A stretch of 18,447 nt of DNA, taken from contig JBJOGJ010000055.1 of NCBI GenBank assembly GCA_046048295.1, forward strand, positions 1 to 18,447, given 5' to 3'. A model generated the notes under the pieces. The model made no database searches and was not told the origin of the DNA. It saw only the letters and a program-made list of their open reading frames with translations. The translations under genes and the position numbers were made by a program. Source of the DNA: CBDCWA01 sp046048295. GTDB lineage: Bacteria; Pseudomonadota; Alphaproteobacteria; Rhizobiales; Hyphomicrobiaceae. Positions 7,918 to 15,216 of the stretch are shown here, one piece after another (positions within the stretch are counted from its first letter, which is position 1; the number at the start of each line of letters is the position of its first letter).

Positions 7918-8598
7918 TGCTCATGCGGACAGTACCGGAAGGTGGTGTCGGCAGATTCGACCGCAAGTTCCGGACCCTATGGTAAGGCCCCTTGCAGTCC
8001 TGGCCGATACCGAATCTACAGTTCGGTTCCGCCCGTGAGACGATAGCGGCGCTGTTGTGGTTCTACCGCCACGGCTCCGGCTCCGCGGAGGAGTTCGAAC
8101 TCCCGAGCCCTGTCGGATCTTGGACCGCCACGCCGCGGTGTACAAACAGGAACTCAGCCGGGTCCGCCTTGCGACAAGACGGCTCGCTACAACCACGATA
8201 CCGCCGAGAGATCACGACCAAGCAACTTGAACCAGGAACTACGAACGCCTCGGGCCGGTCTCATCCGGCCGCTTCATTACCGAGTTTGAGGGCGCAGCGC
8301 CGGCGGCATTGGCCACATCCGGCTCCGACACCCCTCGCAAAGAACCGTAGGTGAGAATGCCTATCCGGACGAAACATGCCAAACCTGCAGGAAGGAACAG
8401 CGCAGCCATGCTCGCGAGCGTGCGCGCTGATACCCTGTCGTGGCATGCCGATGACCGCATGATGGCGCCCTGCTCGCCTGCATTATCGATCGCTTCGAGC
8501 GGTCTTCAACATATCGCGGCCGCCGCCACCGGACGCCAGGACCAGCTTGAGCGCTGGACTGTCCCCGGCTACAGCCGGCGCCGCATGGAACACGAGCA
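7918..8598 (+). promoter_or_regulatory. Long structured leader upstream of rne (possible 5' UTR regulatory RNA)
   Basis: This gene-free stretch holds several inverted repeats. CCGGAA/TTCCGG (7935-7940/7968-7973) encloses GTCG/CGAC. ACCGAA/TTCGGT is at 8009-8014/8022-8027. GGCTC/GAGCC (8073-8077/8105-8109) encloses two back-to-back perfect palindromes (8081-8090 and 8091-8102), as in a three-way junction. ACCGC/GCGGT is at 8124-8128/8135-8139, and GGCCGG/CCGGCC at 8253-8258/8265-8270. A 99-codon frame beginning at 8351 runs into rne and has no recognisable features. Known: in E. coli, RNase E controls its own level by cleaving its 5' UTR. Inference: this leader does the same job or yields a small RNA. 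Confidence 0.5.
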
Positions 8599-11500
8599 AT
8601 GGCAGACAACAAGAGCACAGACACCAGGACGAACACCAACAAGATGCTGATCGACGCGACGCACCCGGAAGAGACCCGGGTCGTCGTGCTCCGCGACAAT
8701 CGCGTAGAGGAATTCGACTACGAATCCGCCGCCCGCAAGCTGCTGCGGGGTAACATCTATCTCGCCAAGGTTACGCGCGTTGAACCTTCGCTTCAGGCCG
8801 CCTTCGTGGATTACGGTGGCAACCGCCACGGCTTCCTGGCATTCAACGAAATCCATCCTGACTACTACCAGATCCCGATCGCCGACCGCCTTGCCCTGAA
8901 GGAAGCCGAGGCTGCCGAAGAGGCCGAGGCCGCCGCCATTGCCGACGCAGAGGCCGATGCAGAAGGACGTCGCAGAAGCCGTCAGTCTTCGACCGCCGCA
9001 TCACCTGCCTACGTTGCCGACGAAGCTGCCAACGATGACATCGGCGACGTCGCCGCCGACATGGCTGAGGACCAGGCTCTCGATGTAACCGAGTATCTTC
9101 CGCCGGAGCATGTCGACGACGTACACCACGACGCCGAGGCAGCCGTACCGTCGGCAAGCGATGCGGACCGGGACGCCGCCGGTTCTGCCGCTGCTAACGA
9201 TCAGGACAGCACATCCTCTCCATCCGAGCGATCGCAGCCCGAGCGGGTGGCCGGCCGCGATCCCGTACTCGAGGGCGACGTTCCGTCTTCGCCCGAAGCT
9301 GCTGCATCAAGTCAGGAAACAGCCGACACCGAAAGCACGTATAGCGAAGCGGATATAGGGGCACCGGCACCGATCGGGCTGGTCGAGGACGAGGGCGTCA
9401 CCGACGCCGAATCAGAAACCGAGGCCGAAGCCGTCGACCTTGTCGAGGAAGTGACCCTTTCCGCTTCTGATGACGCGCTCGAGGAACTCCCGTCGCGTCC
9501 GCGTCGCCGCATGCGCTCCTACAAGATCCAGGAGGTGATCAAGCGCAAGCAGATCATCCTCATCCAGGTCGTCAAGGAGGAACGCGGCACCAAGGGAGCG
9601 GCGCTGACCACCTATCTGTCGCTCGCCGGCCGCTACACCGTGCTGATGCCGAACACTGCCCGTGGCGGCGGTATCTCACGCAAGATTACCAACCCGCAGG
9701 ACCGCAAGCGACTGAAGGCAATTGCTGACGAACTCGACATCCCGGAGGATATGGGGCTGATCATCCGCACCGCCGGCGCCAGCCGCACCAAGCAGGAGAT
9801 CCGCCGCGACTTCGAGTACCTGCTCCGTCTCTGGGAGAGCGTTCGCGAATTGACGCTTCAGTCGACTGCCCCGACCCTCGTCTACGAGGAAGGCAATCTC
9901 GTAAAGCGCTCCATCCGTGACCTATATGGCAAGGAGGTCGACGAGATCATAGTTGCCGGCGACGCCGCCTACCGTGAAGCGAAGGACTTCATGCGTATGC
10001 TGATGCCGAGCCACGTAAAGAACGTCACGAACTACCAGGGCTCGGAACCGCTCTTCACCAAGTACCAGATCGAGCGCCAGCTGAACGCGATGTTCAGCCC
10101 CTATGTCTACCTGCGCTCCGGTGGCTACCTGGTCATCAACCAGACCGAGGCGCTCGTTGCCGTCGACGTCAACTCCGGCAAGGCGACCCGCGAATTTTCC
10201 ATCGAGGAGACCGCGCTCAACACCAACCTCGAAGCCGCCGAGGAACTCGCACGACAGTTGAAGCTGCGCGACCTCGCCGGCTTGATCGTCGTCGACTTCA
10301 TCGACATGGAGGAGAAGCGCAACAATCGCTCCGTCGAGCGTCGGCTCAAGGATGCGTTGCGCAATGACAGGGCGCGCATTCAGGTTGGCCACATCTCGCA
10401 TTTCGGCCTCCTCGAGATGTCGCGCCAGCGCATGCGCACCGGTGTGCTCGAAGGCTCGACGACCCAGTGCCCCCATTGCCAGGGCACCGGCATAATCCGC
10501 TCGACGGAAAGCGTCGCGCTCAGCGTTCTGCGTGCCCTCGAGGATGCGCTGAGCAACAATCGCCCGGCGCCGCTCTGTGCCCATACGACCACCAGCGTCG
10601 CCCTCTACCTGCTCAACAACAAGCGCCAGTTCATCAACGACATGGAGAGCCGTTACGGCGTATCCGTCACGGTGATGGCGAGCGACAAGATGGAAGGCAG
10701 CGACTTCAACATCGAGCAACTCGCGGTCGCCCGCGGCGGCGAGCAGTCGCAGGCATCTGGCGCCGTGTCCATGGACTGGAGCTTCAACGGCGATGAGGCA
10801 CCCGAGCGCGAGACGCGATCCGAAAACCGAGATGGCGGAGACGCGGGAGAAAGCGGTGACACTGGCGACAGCCGGCGCCGCGGCCGTCGCCGTAGACGCC
10901 GTGGTCGCCGCGACGATGGAGGCGAGCGCGCCGCGCAGCAGAGCCGTGCACCTGTCTCATACGAAGACGATCAGCCGGATATTCCCGATACGGCCTTTGT
11001 GAACCAAGAGGAAGCCGCGGAGCTGGACGCCAGCGAATCGCCCCAGGCGGAAGGCGGCGAATCCAATCGCGGCCGTCGTCGGGGCCGCCGCGGTGGCCGC
11101 CGCAACCGGCGGGGCCGTCCAGGTCAGCAGGCTGATGCAGCACTCGCCGCAACCGAGAACGGCGACTGGCAGCAGGAGCCGGGAAACGGCGTGGAAACCA
11201 ACGATGCTTACGGCGAGCCTTCTCACTCGGACCCGGTCGCCTCTCCCGCCACTTACAACGGATCCGTCGCTGATGCTTACCCGCACGGGTCGGAGAGCGA
11301 CATTGCCGTGGCGCAAGCCGAACCTTCTCCCGAAATCGAACCGGAACAGCCGGTCGAGATTACGGAAGAGCGGGCAGCCGAGCCATCGACCGAACCGCAA
11401 CCGGACGTCTCGGAGCCCTGGGCTGCCGCGTCGCAGGAACCTGCTTCACGACAGGAGGTTCCGGCCACTGAGCAGCAAGTGGTGAGTGAAGAAGGATCCG

Positions 11501-11625
11501 CCGCCCAGACAGAGCCCGTTCTCGAGCGTGTATTCGTTGGGCCCGAGCGCGAGGAGGCAGCCACGCCGCCGCCAGTCGAGGAACCGGCAAAACGCGGCTG
11601 GTGGAGCCGCCGCATCGGCGGCTGA
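8599..11625 (+). CDS. rne: Ribonuclease E (Rne/Rng family)
   Basis: Endoribonuclease that starts most mRNA decay and processes rRNA, tRNA and small RNAs, and scaffolds the degradosome. 1008 aa. The S1 RNA-binding domain begins near residue 45, is broken by an acidic Ala/Glu/Asp-rich insertion (about 100-298) and resumes at RSYKIQEVIKRKQ. Next come the 5'-sensor region (IIRTAGASRTKQEIRRDFEYL, key part IIRTAG) and the DNase I-like catalytic fold with metal-binding D523 (VAVDVNSG) and D566 (VVDFIDM), 43 residues apart as in E. coli D303/D346. The zinc-link TQCPHCQGTG has C624 and C627, also at the E. coli spacing. The C-terminal half is low-complexity with two Arg-rich RNA-binding patches (about 759-775 and 825-842) and ends in RGWWSRRIGG. 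Start ATG 8599 has only a weak GAG upstream; ATG 8644 is possible. Confidence 0.97.
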   Translation: MADNKSTDTRTNTNKMLIDATHPEETRVVVLRDNRVEEFDYESAARKLLRGNIYLAKVTRVEPSLQAAFVDYGGNRHGFLAFNEIHPDYYQIPIADRLALKEAEAAEEAEAAAIADAEADAEGRRRSRQSSTAASPAYVADEAANDDIGDVAADMAEDQALDVTEYLPPEHVDDVHHDAEAAVPSASDADRDAAGSAAANDQDSTSSPSERSQPERVAGRDPVLEGDVPSSPEAAASSQETADTESTYSEADIGAPAPIGLVEDEGVTDAESETEAEAVDLVEEVTLSASDDALEELPSRPRRRMRSYKIQEVIKRKQIILIQVVKEERGTKGAALTTYLSLAGRYTVLMPNTARGGGISRKITNPQDRKRLKAIADELDIPEDMGLIIRTAGASRTKQEIRRDFEYLLRLWESVRELTLQSTAPTLVYEEGNLVKRSIRDLYGKEVDEIIVAGDAAYREAKDFMRMLMPSHVKNVTNYQGSEPLFTKYQIERQLNAMFSPYVYLRSGGYLVINQTEALVAVDVNSGKATREFSIEETALNTNLEAAEELARQLKLRDLAGLIVVDFIDMEEKRNNRSVERRLKDALRNDRARIQVGHISHFGLLEMSRQRMRTGVLEGSTTQCPHCQGTGIIRSTESVALSVLRALEDALSNNRPAPLCAHTTTSVALYLLNNKRQFINDMESRYGVSVTVMASDKMEGSDFNIEQLAVARGGEQSQASGAVSMDWSFNGDEAPERETRSENRDGGDAGESGDTGDSRRRGRRRRRRGRRDDGGERAAQQSRAPVSYEDDQPDIPDTAFVNQEEAAELDASESPQAEGGESNRGRRRGRRGGRRNRRGRPGQQADAALAATENGDWQQEPGNGVETNDAYGEPSHSDPVASPATYNGSVADAYPHGSESDIAVAQAEPSPEIEPEQPVEITEERAAEPSTEPQPDVSEPWAAASQEPASRQEVPATEQQVVSEEGSAAQTEPVLERVFVGPEREEAATPPPVEEPAKRGWWSRRIGG

Positions 11626-11659
11626 TCGTTCGCCCGCGACCTCCGTAGTTCGAGAATAC

Positions 11660-11692
11660 AAACGGGCGCCCCTTGTTGCGCCCGTTTCTTTA
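11660..11692 (+). terminator. Intrinsic terminator of rne
   Basis: A 10-bp perfect stem, AAACGGGCGC (11660-11669) with GCGCCCGTTT (11678-11687), and an 8-nt loop run into TTTCTTTAT. It starts 34 bases after the rne stop. This is the clearest rho-independent terminator in the window. Confidence 0.88.
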
Positions 11693-11704
11693 TGCGCGCA
11701 TAAT
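11676..11704 (+). promoter_or_regulatory. Candidate cupin promoter overlapping the rne terminator
   Basis: TTGCGC (11676-11681), 17-bp spacer, CATAAT (11699-11704). The -35 lies in the 3' arm of the rne terminator stem. The -10 overlaps the end of a perfect 12-bp palindrome, TATGCGCGCATA (11691-11702). A start near 11711 leaves room for the strong AAGGAGGAA ribosome site at 11742-11750. Pattern match only. Confidence 0.4.
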
Positions 11705-11755
11705 CATCCCTGAATTCGCTCCCGAAACAAAATGCCATGCCAAGGAGGAACGACG

Positions 11756-12283
11756 ATGTCCTACACACTGGAGCAGTTCTGCAAGGACGCCCACGATGCC
11801 CTGAAGACCGGCAAGCCGCTCGAGCAGAGCTTGGTCACAGTTGCCGAAGACCTTAAGAAACTCCTCAACAACAAGGCGTTCGTCAACGAGACGTTCAACG
11901 AGGACACACCATTCGGCAAGCGCGTCCTCTATCATGACCCCGAGCTAGATTTCTACGTCCTGGCCCACGTTCAGCATGGCGGCAAGAAGGGATCGCCGCA
12001 CAGCCACGGTTCGTCCTGGGCCATCTACGGCAACGCTCGCGAGTCCACTCGCATGCGCGAATGGTCTCGAGTCAACCCAGAAGCGGAGGAGAAGGCCGTG
12101 CTGCGGCTTGCCGAGGACTATCTGATTGGTCCTGGACAGGCCCGGCCATATCCGCCTGGAAAGATCCATTCCACGGAACAGACAAGCAAAGCCTGGGTCA
12201 TCCGGGTCACCGGCACCGACCTGGACCACGTACCGCGCTACCGCTTCAAGAAGGATCGCGACGAAATCCTCGAGACGGCTTGA
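11756..12283 (+). CDS. Cysteine-dioxygenase-like three-histidine cupin
   Basis: A 175-aa single-domain cupin. ATG 11756 follows AAGGAGGAA (11742-11750) at good spacing; the frame extends to ATG 11732, but that start would lie before the ribosome site. Seen: SPHSHGSSWAIYG with H82 and H84, and PGKIHSTEQ with H138. These mirror the 3-His iron ligands of cysteine dioxygenase (H86, H88, H140) in motif context and spacing. The only cysteine is C9, so the Cys-Tyr cofactor of mammalian cysteine dioxygenase cannot form; bacterial 3-mercaptopropionate dioxygenases also lack it. Inference: a cytosolic non-haem iron oxygenase acting on a small thiol or carboxylate; the substrate is unknown. It stands alone between rne and a convergent aminotransferase gene. 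Confidence 0.75.
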   Translation: MSYTLEQFCKDAHDALKTGKPLEQSLVTVAEDLKKLLNNKAFVNETFNEDTPFGKRVLYHDPELDFYVLAHVQHGGKKGSPHSHGSSWAIYGNARESTRMREWSRVNPEAEEKAVLRLAEDYLIGPGQARPYPPGKIHSTEQTSKAWVIRVTGTDLDHVPRYRFKKDRDEILETA

Positions 12284-12312
12284 AAGGCCACACTTCGGGA
12301 ATCAGCTTGCAC

Positions 12313-12333
12313 GGGCCACCTACAGGGTGGCCC
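12313..12333. terminator. Hairpin between convergent cupin and aminotransferase genes
   Basis: GGGCCACC (12313-12320) and GGTGGCCC (12326-12333) form an 8-bp perfect stem with a 5-nt loop. It lies 30 bases after the cupin stop and 19 bases from the aminotransferase stop. Neither strand has a T-run, so it is not a textbook terminator. It may stabilise both 3' ends or act as a bidirectional pause site. Confidence 0.45.
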
Positions 12334-12351
12334 TATCCGCATGCGCTGAAG

Positions 12352-13536
12352 TCACCCTCGAACTGCCCCCCAGGACGCAATACGCTTCACGCCTTCAATC
12401 ATGTCTTCCGTCCTGCCCGCATAGGAGAGTCGGATGAACCGCTGGCCTCGCGCCTGGTCGAAATCGACTCCGGGTGTAACCGCTACGCCGATCTCGTCCA
12501 GCATCCGGCCGGCATAGGCTACGCTGTCGTCTGTGAACCGGCTGACGTCAGCATAGACATAGAACGCACCATCAGCCGGCACGATGCGGTCGAAGCCGGC
12601 TCGACTCAATCCATCGAGCAGTACGTCGCGGTTGGCGATGTACACCTGTTTGTTGCGCTCCAGCTCATCGATACCGTCGAAGGCGCCAATCGCTGCCACC
12701 TGTGCCACTGCAGGTGCGGAAATGAACAGGTTCTGCTGTATCCGCTCGACGGTGCGGACAAGTTGCTGCGGCAGGATCATCCATCCGATCCGCCACCCCG
12801 TCATCGAGAAATACTTGGAGAAGCTGTTGATGACGATGGCATTATCGCCGAGACCCGCCGCAGTTTCCGCGGCAAACGTGTAAGTGAGCCCGTGATAGAT
12901 TTCATCTGAAATGAACCAAGCGCCCCCGCCCGCACATCGTGCCACCAGTTCGCCGAGGCGGCCTGGATCCAGCATCGAGCCAGTCGGGTTCGCAGGGCTG
13001 GCGATCAGCAGCCCCGAGGCGCCCTGGTTTGCGATCGCCTGCGACACCTGGCTTGGCGTCGGCATCCAACGATTTTCCGGTCCAGTTTCGATCAGAACCG
13101 CTTCGAGGCCGAGCACCGCCATGATCTGCCGGTAGCAAGGGTAGCCGGGCGTCGCAATCGCCACACGCTGACCCACATCGAATAGCGCGAGAAAGGCCAA
13201 CAGGAAGCCTGCCGATGAACCGGTTGTGATGACCACCTGCTCCGCATCGACGTCGACACCGTAGAATTCCTTGTAGTGCCGCGCGATGCGCTCCCTGAGT
13301 GCCGGCATGCCCAGCGCCTCCGTATAGCCCAGCGGCTCCTTGTCCAATGCCTCTCTAAGTGCTCGCCGCGCTGCCTCGGGAGCTGCTGTCCCGGGCTGGC
13401 CGACTTCCATGTGGATGATGTGTTCGCCTGCCGCCTGTTTCCGCGCGGCGCGGCTGATCACATCCATTACGATAAATGGATCGACTGCGCTGCGACGCGA
13501 TGCCCTCCATCGACCGCCTTCCCCAAGCGTACTCAT
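12352..13536 (-). CDS. Class I/II pyridoxal-phosphate aminotransferase
   Basis: Fold-type I PLP enzyme of the aspartate aminotransferase superfamily, 394 aa. Seen: ITTGSSAGF (phosphate-binding region, about 103-111), SPANPTG with N183, ISDEIYHGL with D211 and Y214 (contact to the PLP ring), and NSFSKYFSMTGWRIGW with the Schiff-base lysine K241 and R249. RFIRLSYAG near residue 370 carries the substrate-carboxylate arginine. All essential residues are present, so it should be active. Which amino acid it uses cannot be told from sequence. Start ATG 13536; GGAGGTGA lies about 10 bases upstream. It is convergent with the cupin gene and divergent from the M48 protease gene, so probably a single-gene transcript. 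Confidence 0.92.
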   Translation of the reverse strand: MSTLGEGGRWRASRRSAVDPFIVMDVISRAARKQAAGEHIIHMEVGQPGTAAPEAARRALREALDKEPLGYTEALGMPALRERIARHYKEFYGVDVDAEQVVITTGSSAGFLLAFLALFDVGQRVAIATPGYPCYRQIMAVLGLEAVLIETGPENRWMPTPSQVSQAIANQGASGLLIASPANPTGSMLDPGRLGELVARCAGGGAWFISDEIYHGLTYTFAAETAAGLGDNAIVINSFSKYFSMTGWRIGWMILPQQLVRTVERIQQNLFISAPAVAQVAAIGAFDGIDELERNKQVYIANRDVLLDGLSRAGFDRIVPADGAFYVYADVSRFTDDSVAYAGRMLDEIGVAVTPGVDFDQARGQRFIRLSYAGRTEDMIEGVKRIASWGAVRG

Positions 13537-13603
13537 GCTCGCCCGTTCACCTCCGCTCCCTACTCGGGCACGACCTGTTGAACACCGTTCGAGTCGCCAT
13601 GCC

Positions 13604-13632
13604 TTGACCTCAATTGCACCACTAATTACTGC
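13604..13632 (+). promoter_or_regulatory. Weak candidate promoter for the M48 protease gene
   Basis: TTGACC (13604-13609, in context CTTGACC) is a good alphaproteobacterial -35. At 17-bp spacing the -10 would be TACTGC (13627-13632), which is poor; TAATTA at 13623-13628 fits better in sequence but is too close. The gap 13537-13671 must carry promoters for both divergent genes. Confidence 0.3.
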
Positions 13633-13671
13633 TCCGAGACTGCTTAATCTCTCTAGGATACCCGTGCTGCC

Positions 13672-15108
13672 ATGAGAAGTCGCGGATTTGAAGCGCTAGC
13701 CCCATCCTGCTGGAATTTCGGCGGCGCATTTACTGCCGTGCTGGCCGTTATCGCCGCCATGATGGCGCTCGCTGCACCGGCTGGCGCGCAGCGCGTTCCA
13801 GTGGTTGGCGACCACGAAACCGAGAGCGTCCTCATCCAGTACGCCAACCCGCTCCTGCGCGCTGCCAACCTTGGCTCCGAGCAGGTAGCGATGCGCATTG
13901 TTCCGGACCGTAGCTTCAACGCCTTCGTGCTTGATGGTCAGAATGTCTACATCCATATCGGCACCATCCTTCAGTCCAAATTGCCGAACGAGGTGATCGG
14001 CGTCATCGCCCACGAGATCGGGCACATCGACGGCGCTCATATCGCTGCCCTGACGTCGCGCCTGCAGCGCGAGACCACCAAGCTGGTACTCCTTCGTGTT
14101 CTCGGCATCGGCGCTGCCATTCTGGGCGGTGGGCCGGGCGCCATCATGGCCGCCGACGAGATCATTGTCCGCGGCTTCCTTGCCGAGCGCCGCCAACAGG
14201 AAGCCGCAGCCGACCAGGCCGGCCTCAGGTATCTGGAGAACACCGGCCAATCCGGCCGCGGCATGCTCACGACCTTTGCCACCCTGCGCGAGGAAAACCG
14301 CATCAATTCTGCCATCAATCCTTATCTTCTGAGCCATCCGACCGAGACGGCGCGTATTGCACAACTCGATCAGCGCGTCCGTGCGAGCCGCTTCTTCGGC
14401 GCCTCGGACCCGCCAGAGCGCATCCGCCGGCACCAGCTCATGCGGGCAAAGCTTTACGGCTATTGCGACCAGTCGGCGGGTAGGAGTGCCTTCAAAGCTG
14501 GTTCCCTGCCCGCACTGTACGTCCAGGCCATCGCAGCCAATTGCAGTGGCGATTGCAGTGGCGTCTGCACCAAGGCCAATCCGACCAGCATCGCCCTCAT
14601 CGACCGCCTCATTGAAACCGGCCGCAAACAGGATGCAACCTATCCTTACTTCATCGAGCTCAAGGGCCAGGTCCTCCGCAAGTCGGGTCGTGCCGGCGAA
14701 GCAATCCCCCACCTCTCGAAGGCACTCCAACTCGTTCGCAGCAATAGAAGCCGGTATCCGGGTCCAGACACGCTGATCGAGAAGGAACTCGCCCGTTCGA
14801 TGATCGAATCCGGCGATCAGAAGCACCTCAAAGGCGCAGTGTCGATGCTCGAGCGGATTGCCGATCTTGGCGAAGGCGATGCTTCTACCTACGATTCACT
14901 CGCGAAGGCGTATGGTCGACGCGGCTTGATCGGCATGGCGGACCTCTCCACCGCACGCGCCCACGAGTATCGCGGCAACTTCCGCTCCGCCGTGATTTTC
15001 GCGAAGCGGGCACAGCGTGCACTCAAACCGGGTAGCCGCGGCTGGACCAAGGCCGAGGACATCGTGCGGCTGGCGCCCAAGCCCCGGAATTCGCTATTTG
15101 GTCCCTGA
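13672..15108 (+). CDS. Periplasmic M48 family metalloprotease, BepA-like
   Basis: Zinc protease with a C-terminal TPR-like helical region, resembling BepA/YfgC, which degrades or helps fold outer-membrane proteins such as LptD. 478 aa. Seen: signal peptide (hydrophobic about 18-38, cleavage likely after APAGA), AHEIGH with H114, E115 and H118, third zinc-ligand region EAAAD (E177-D181), and LSHPTETAR whose H222 matches the regulatory histidine of BepA. Helical repeats follow from about 310. Odd: a cysteine-rich stretch with C291, C295 and C299 inside NCSGDCSGVC, plus C265, encoded partly by a 12-bp tandem repeat (14539-14562). A GAGG- or GGAGG-type ribosome site is not evident; AGGAT lies 13 bases upstream of ATG 13672. 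It is followed after 108 bp by a DsbA-like gene, consistent with a role in envelope protein quality control. Confidence 0.93.
   Translation: MRSRGFEALAPSCWNFGGAFTAVLAVIAAMMALAAPAGAQRVPVVGDHETESVLIQYANPLLRAANLGSEQVAMRIVPDRSFNAFVLDGQNVYIHIGTILQSKLPNEVIGVIAHEIGHIDGAHIAALTSRLQRETTKLVLLRVLGIGAAILGGGPGAIMAADEIIVRGFLAERRQQEAAADQAGLRYLENTGQSGRGMLTTFATLREENRINSAINPYLLSHPTETARIAQLDQRVRASRFFGASDPPERIRRHQLMRAKLYGYCDQSAGRSAFKAGSLPALYVQAIAANCSGDCSGVCTKANPTSIALIDRLIETGRKQDATYPYFIELKGQVLRKSGRAGEAIPHLSKALQLVRSNRSRYPGPDTLIEKELARSMIESGDQKHLKGAVSMLERIADLGEGDASTYDSLAKAYGRRGLIGMADLSTARAHEYRGNFRSAVIFAKRAQRALKPGSRGWTKAEDIVRLAPKPRNSLFGP
14539..14562 (+). repeat. Two-copy 12-bp in-frame tandem repeat inside the M48 protease gene
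   Basis: AATTGCAGTGGC (14539-14550) is followed directly by GATTGCAGTGGC (14551-14562), differing only in the first base. The translated units are NCSG and DCSG. Being a multiple of three, copy-number change would keep the frame and alter the number of cysteines. Confidence 0.8.
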
Positions 15109-15134
15109 GTTCTTTCGAAAGATGTGCCTTGCTA

Positions 15135-15140
15135 TATATT
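15135..15140 (+). promoter_or_regulatory. Possible -10 element upstream of the DsbA-like gene
   Basis: TATATT within TATATATT (15133-15140) is the only AT-rich -10-like element in the 108-bp gap. The matching -35 (CTTTCG, 15112-15117) is weak and lies in a perfect palindrome, TCTTTCGAAAGA (15111-15122), two bases after the protease stop. Cotranscription with the protease gene is equally possible. Confidence 0.3.
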
Positions 15141-15216
15141 CCGCACCAGAACCTGTGGCCACTTCGGCCCGTAAGCTGAACCGCGCCAGGCTGCCCGGCG
15201 CCAAGGAGCCTCCGAA

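Noticed and set aside
8091..8109. GTTCGAAC-containing stretch that resembles a tRNA T-arm
   Set aside because: The bases flanking the loop cannot make a T-stem with the required G53-C61 pair, and no acceptor or anticodon arm is found on either strand; it is a simple palindrome.
8351..8650. Possible leader peptide or small gene upstream of and overlapping rne
   Set aside because: A 99-codon frame with a loosely placed AGGAAGGA upstream of an internal ATG (8408), but no recognisable composition or motif, and it runs into rne out of frame; not supported enough to list.
9922..10719. Minus-strand open frame inside rne (265 codons)
   Set aside because: Overlaps the RNase E catalytic core on the other strand; no recognisable protein features.
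13696..14826. Minus-strand open frame opposite the M48 protease gene (376 codons)
   Set aside because: Long but antisense to a gene with intact HEIGH and third-ligand motifs; the composition looks like codon-bias shadow.
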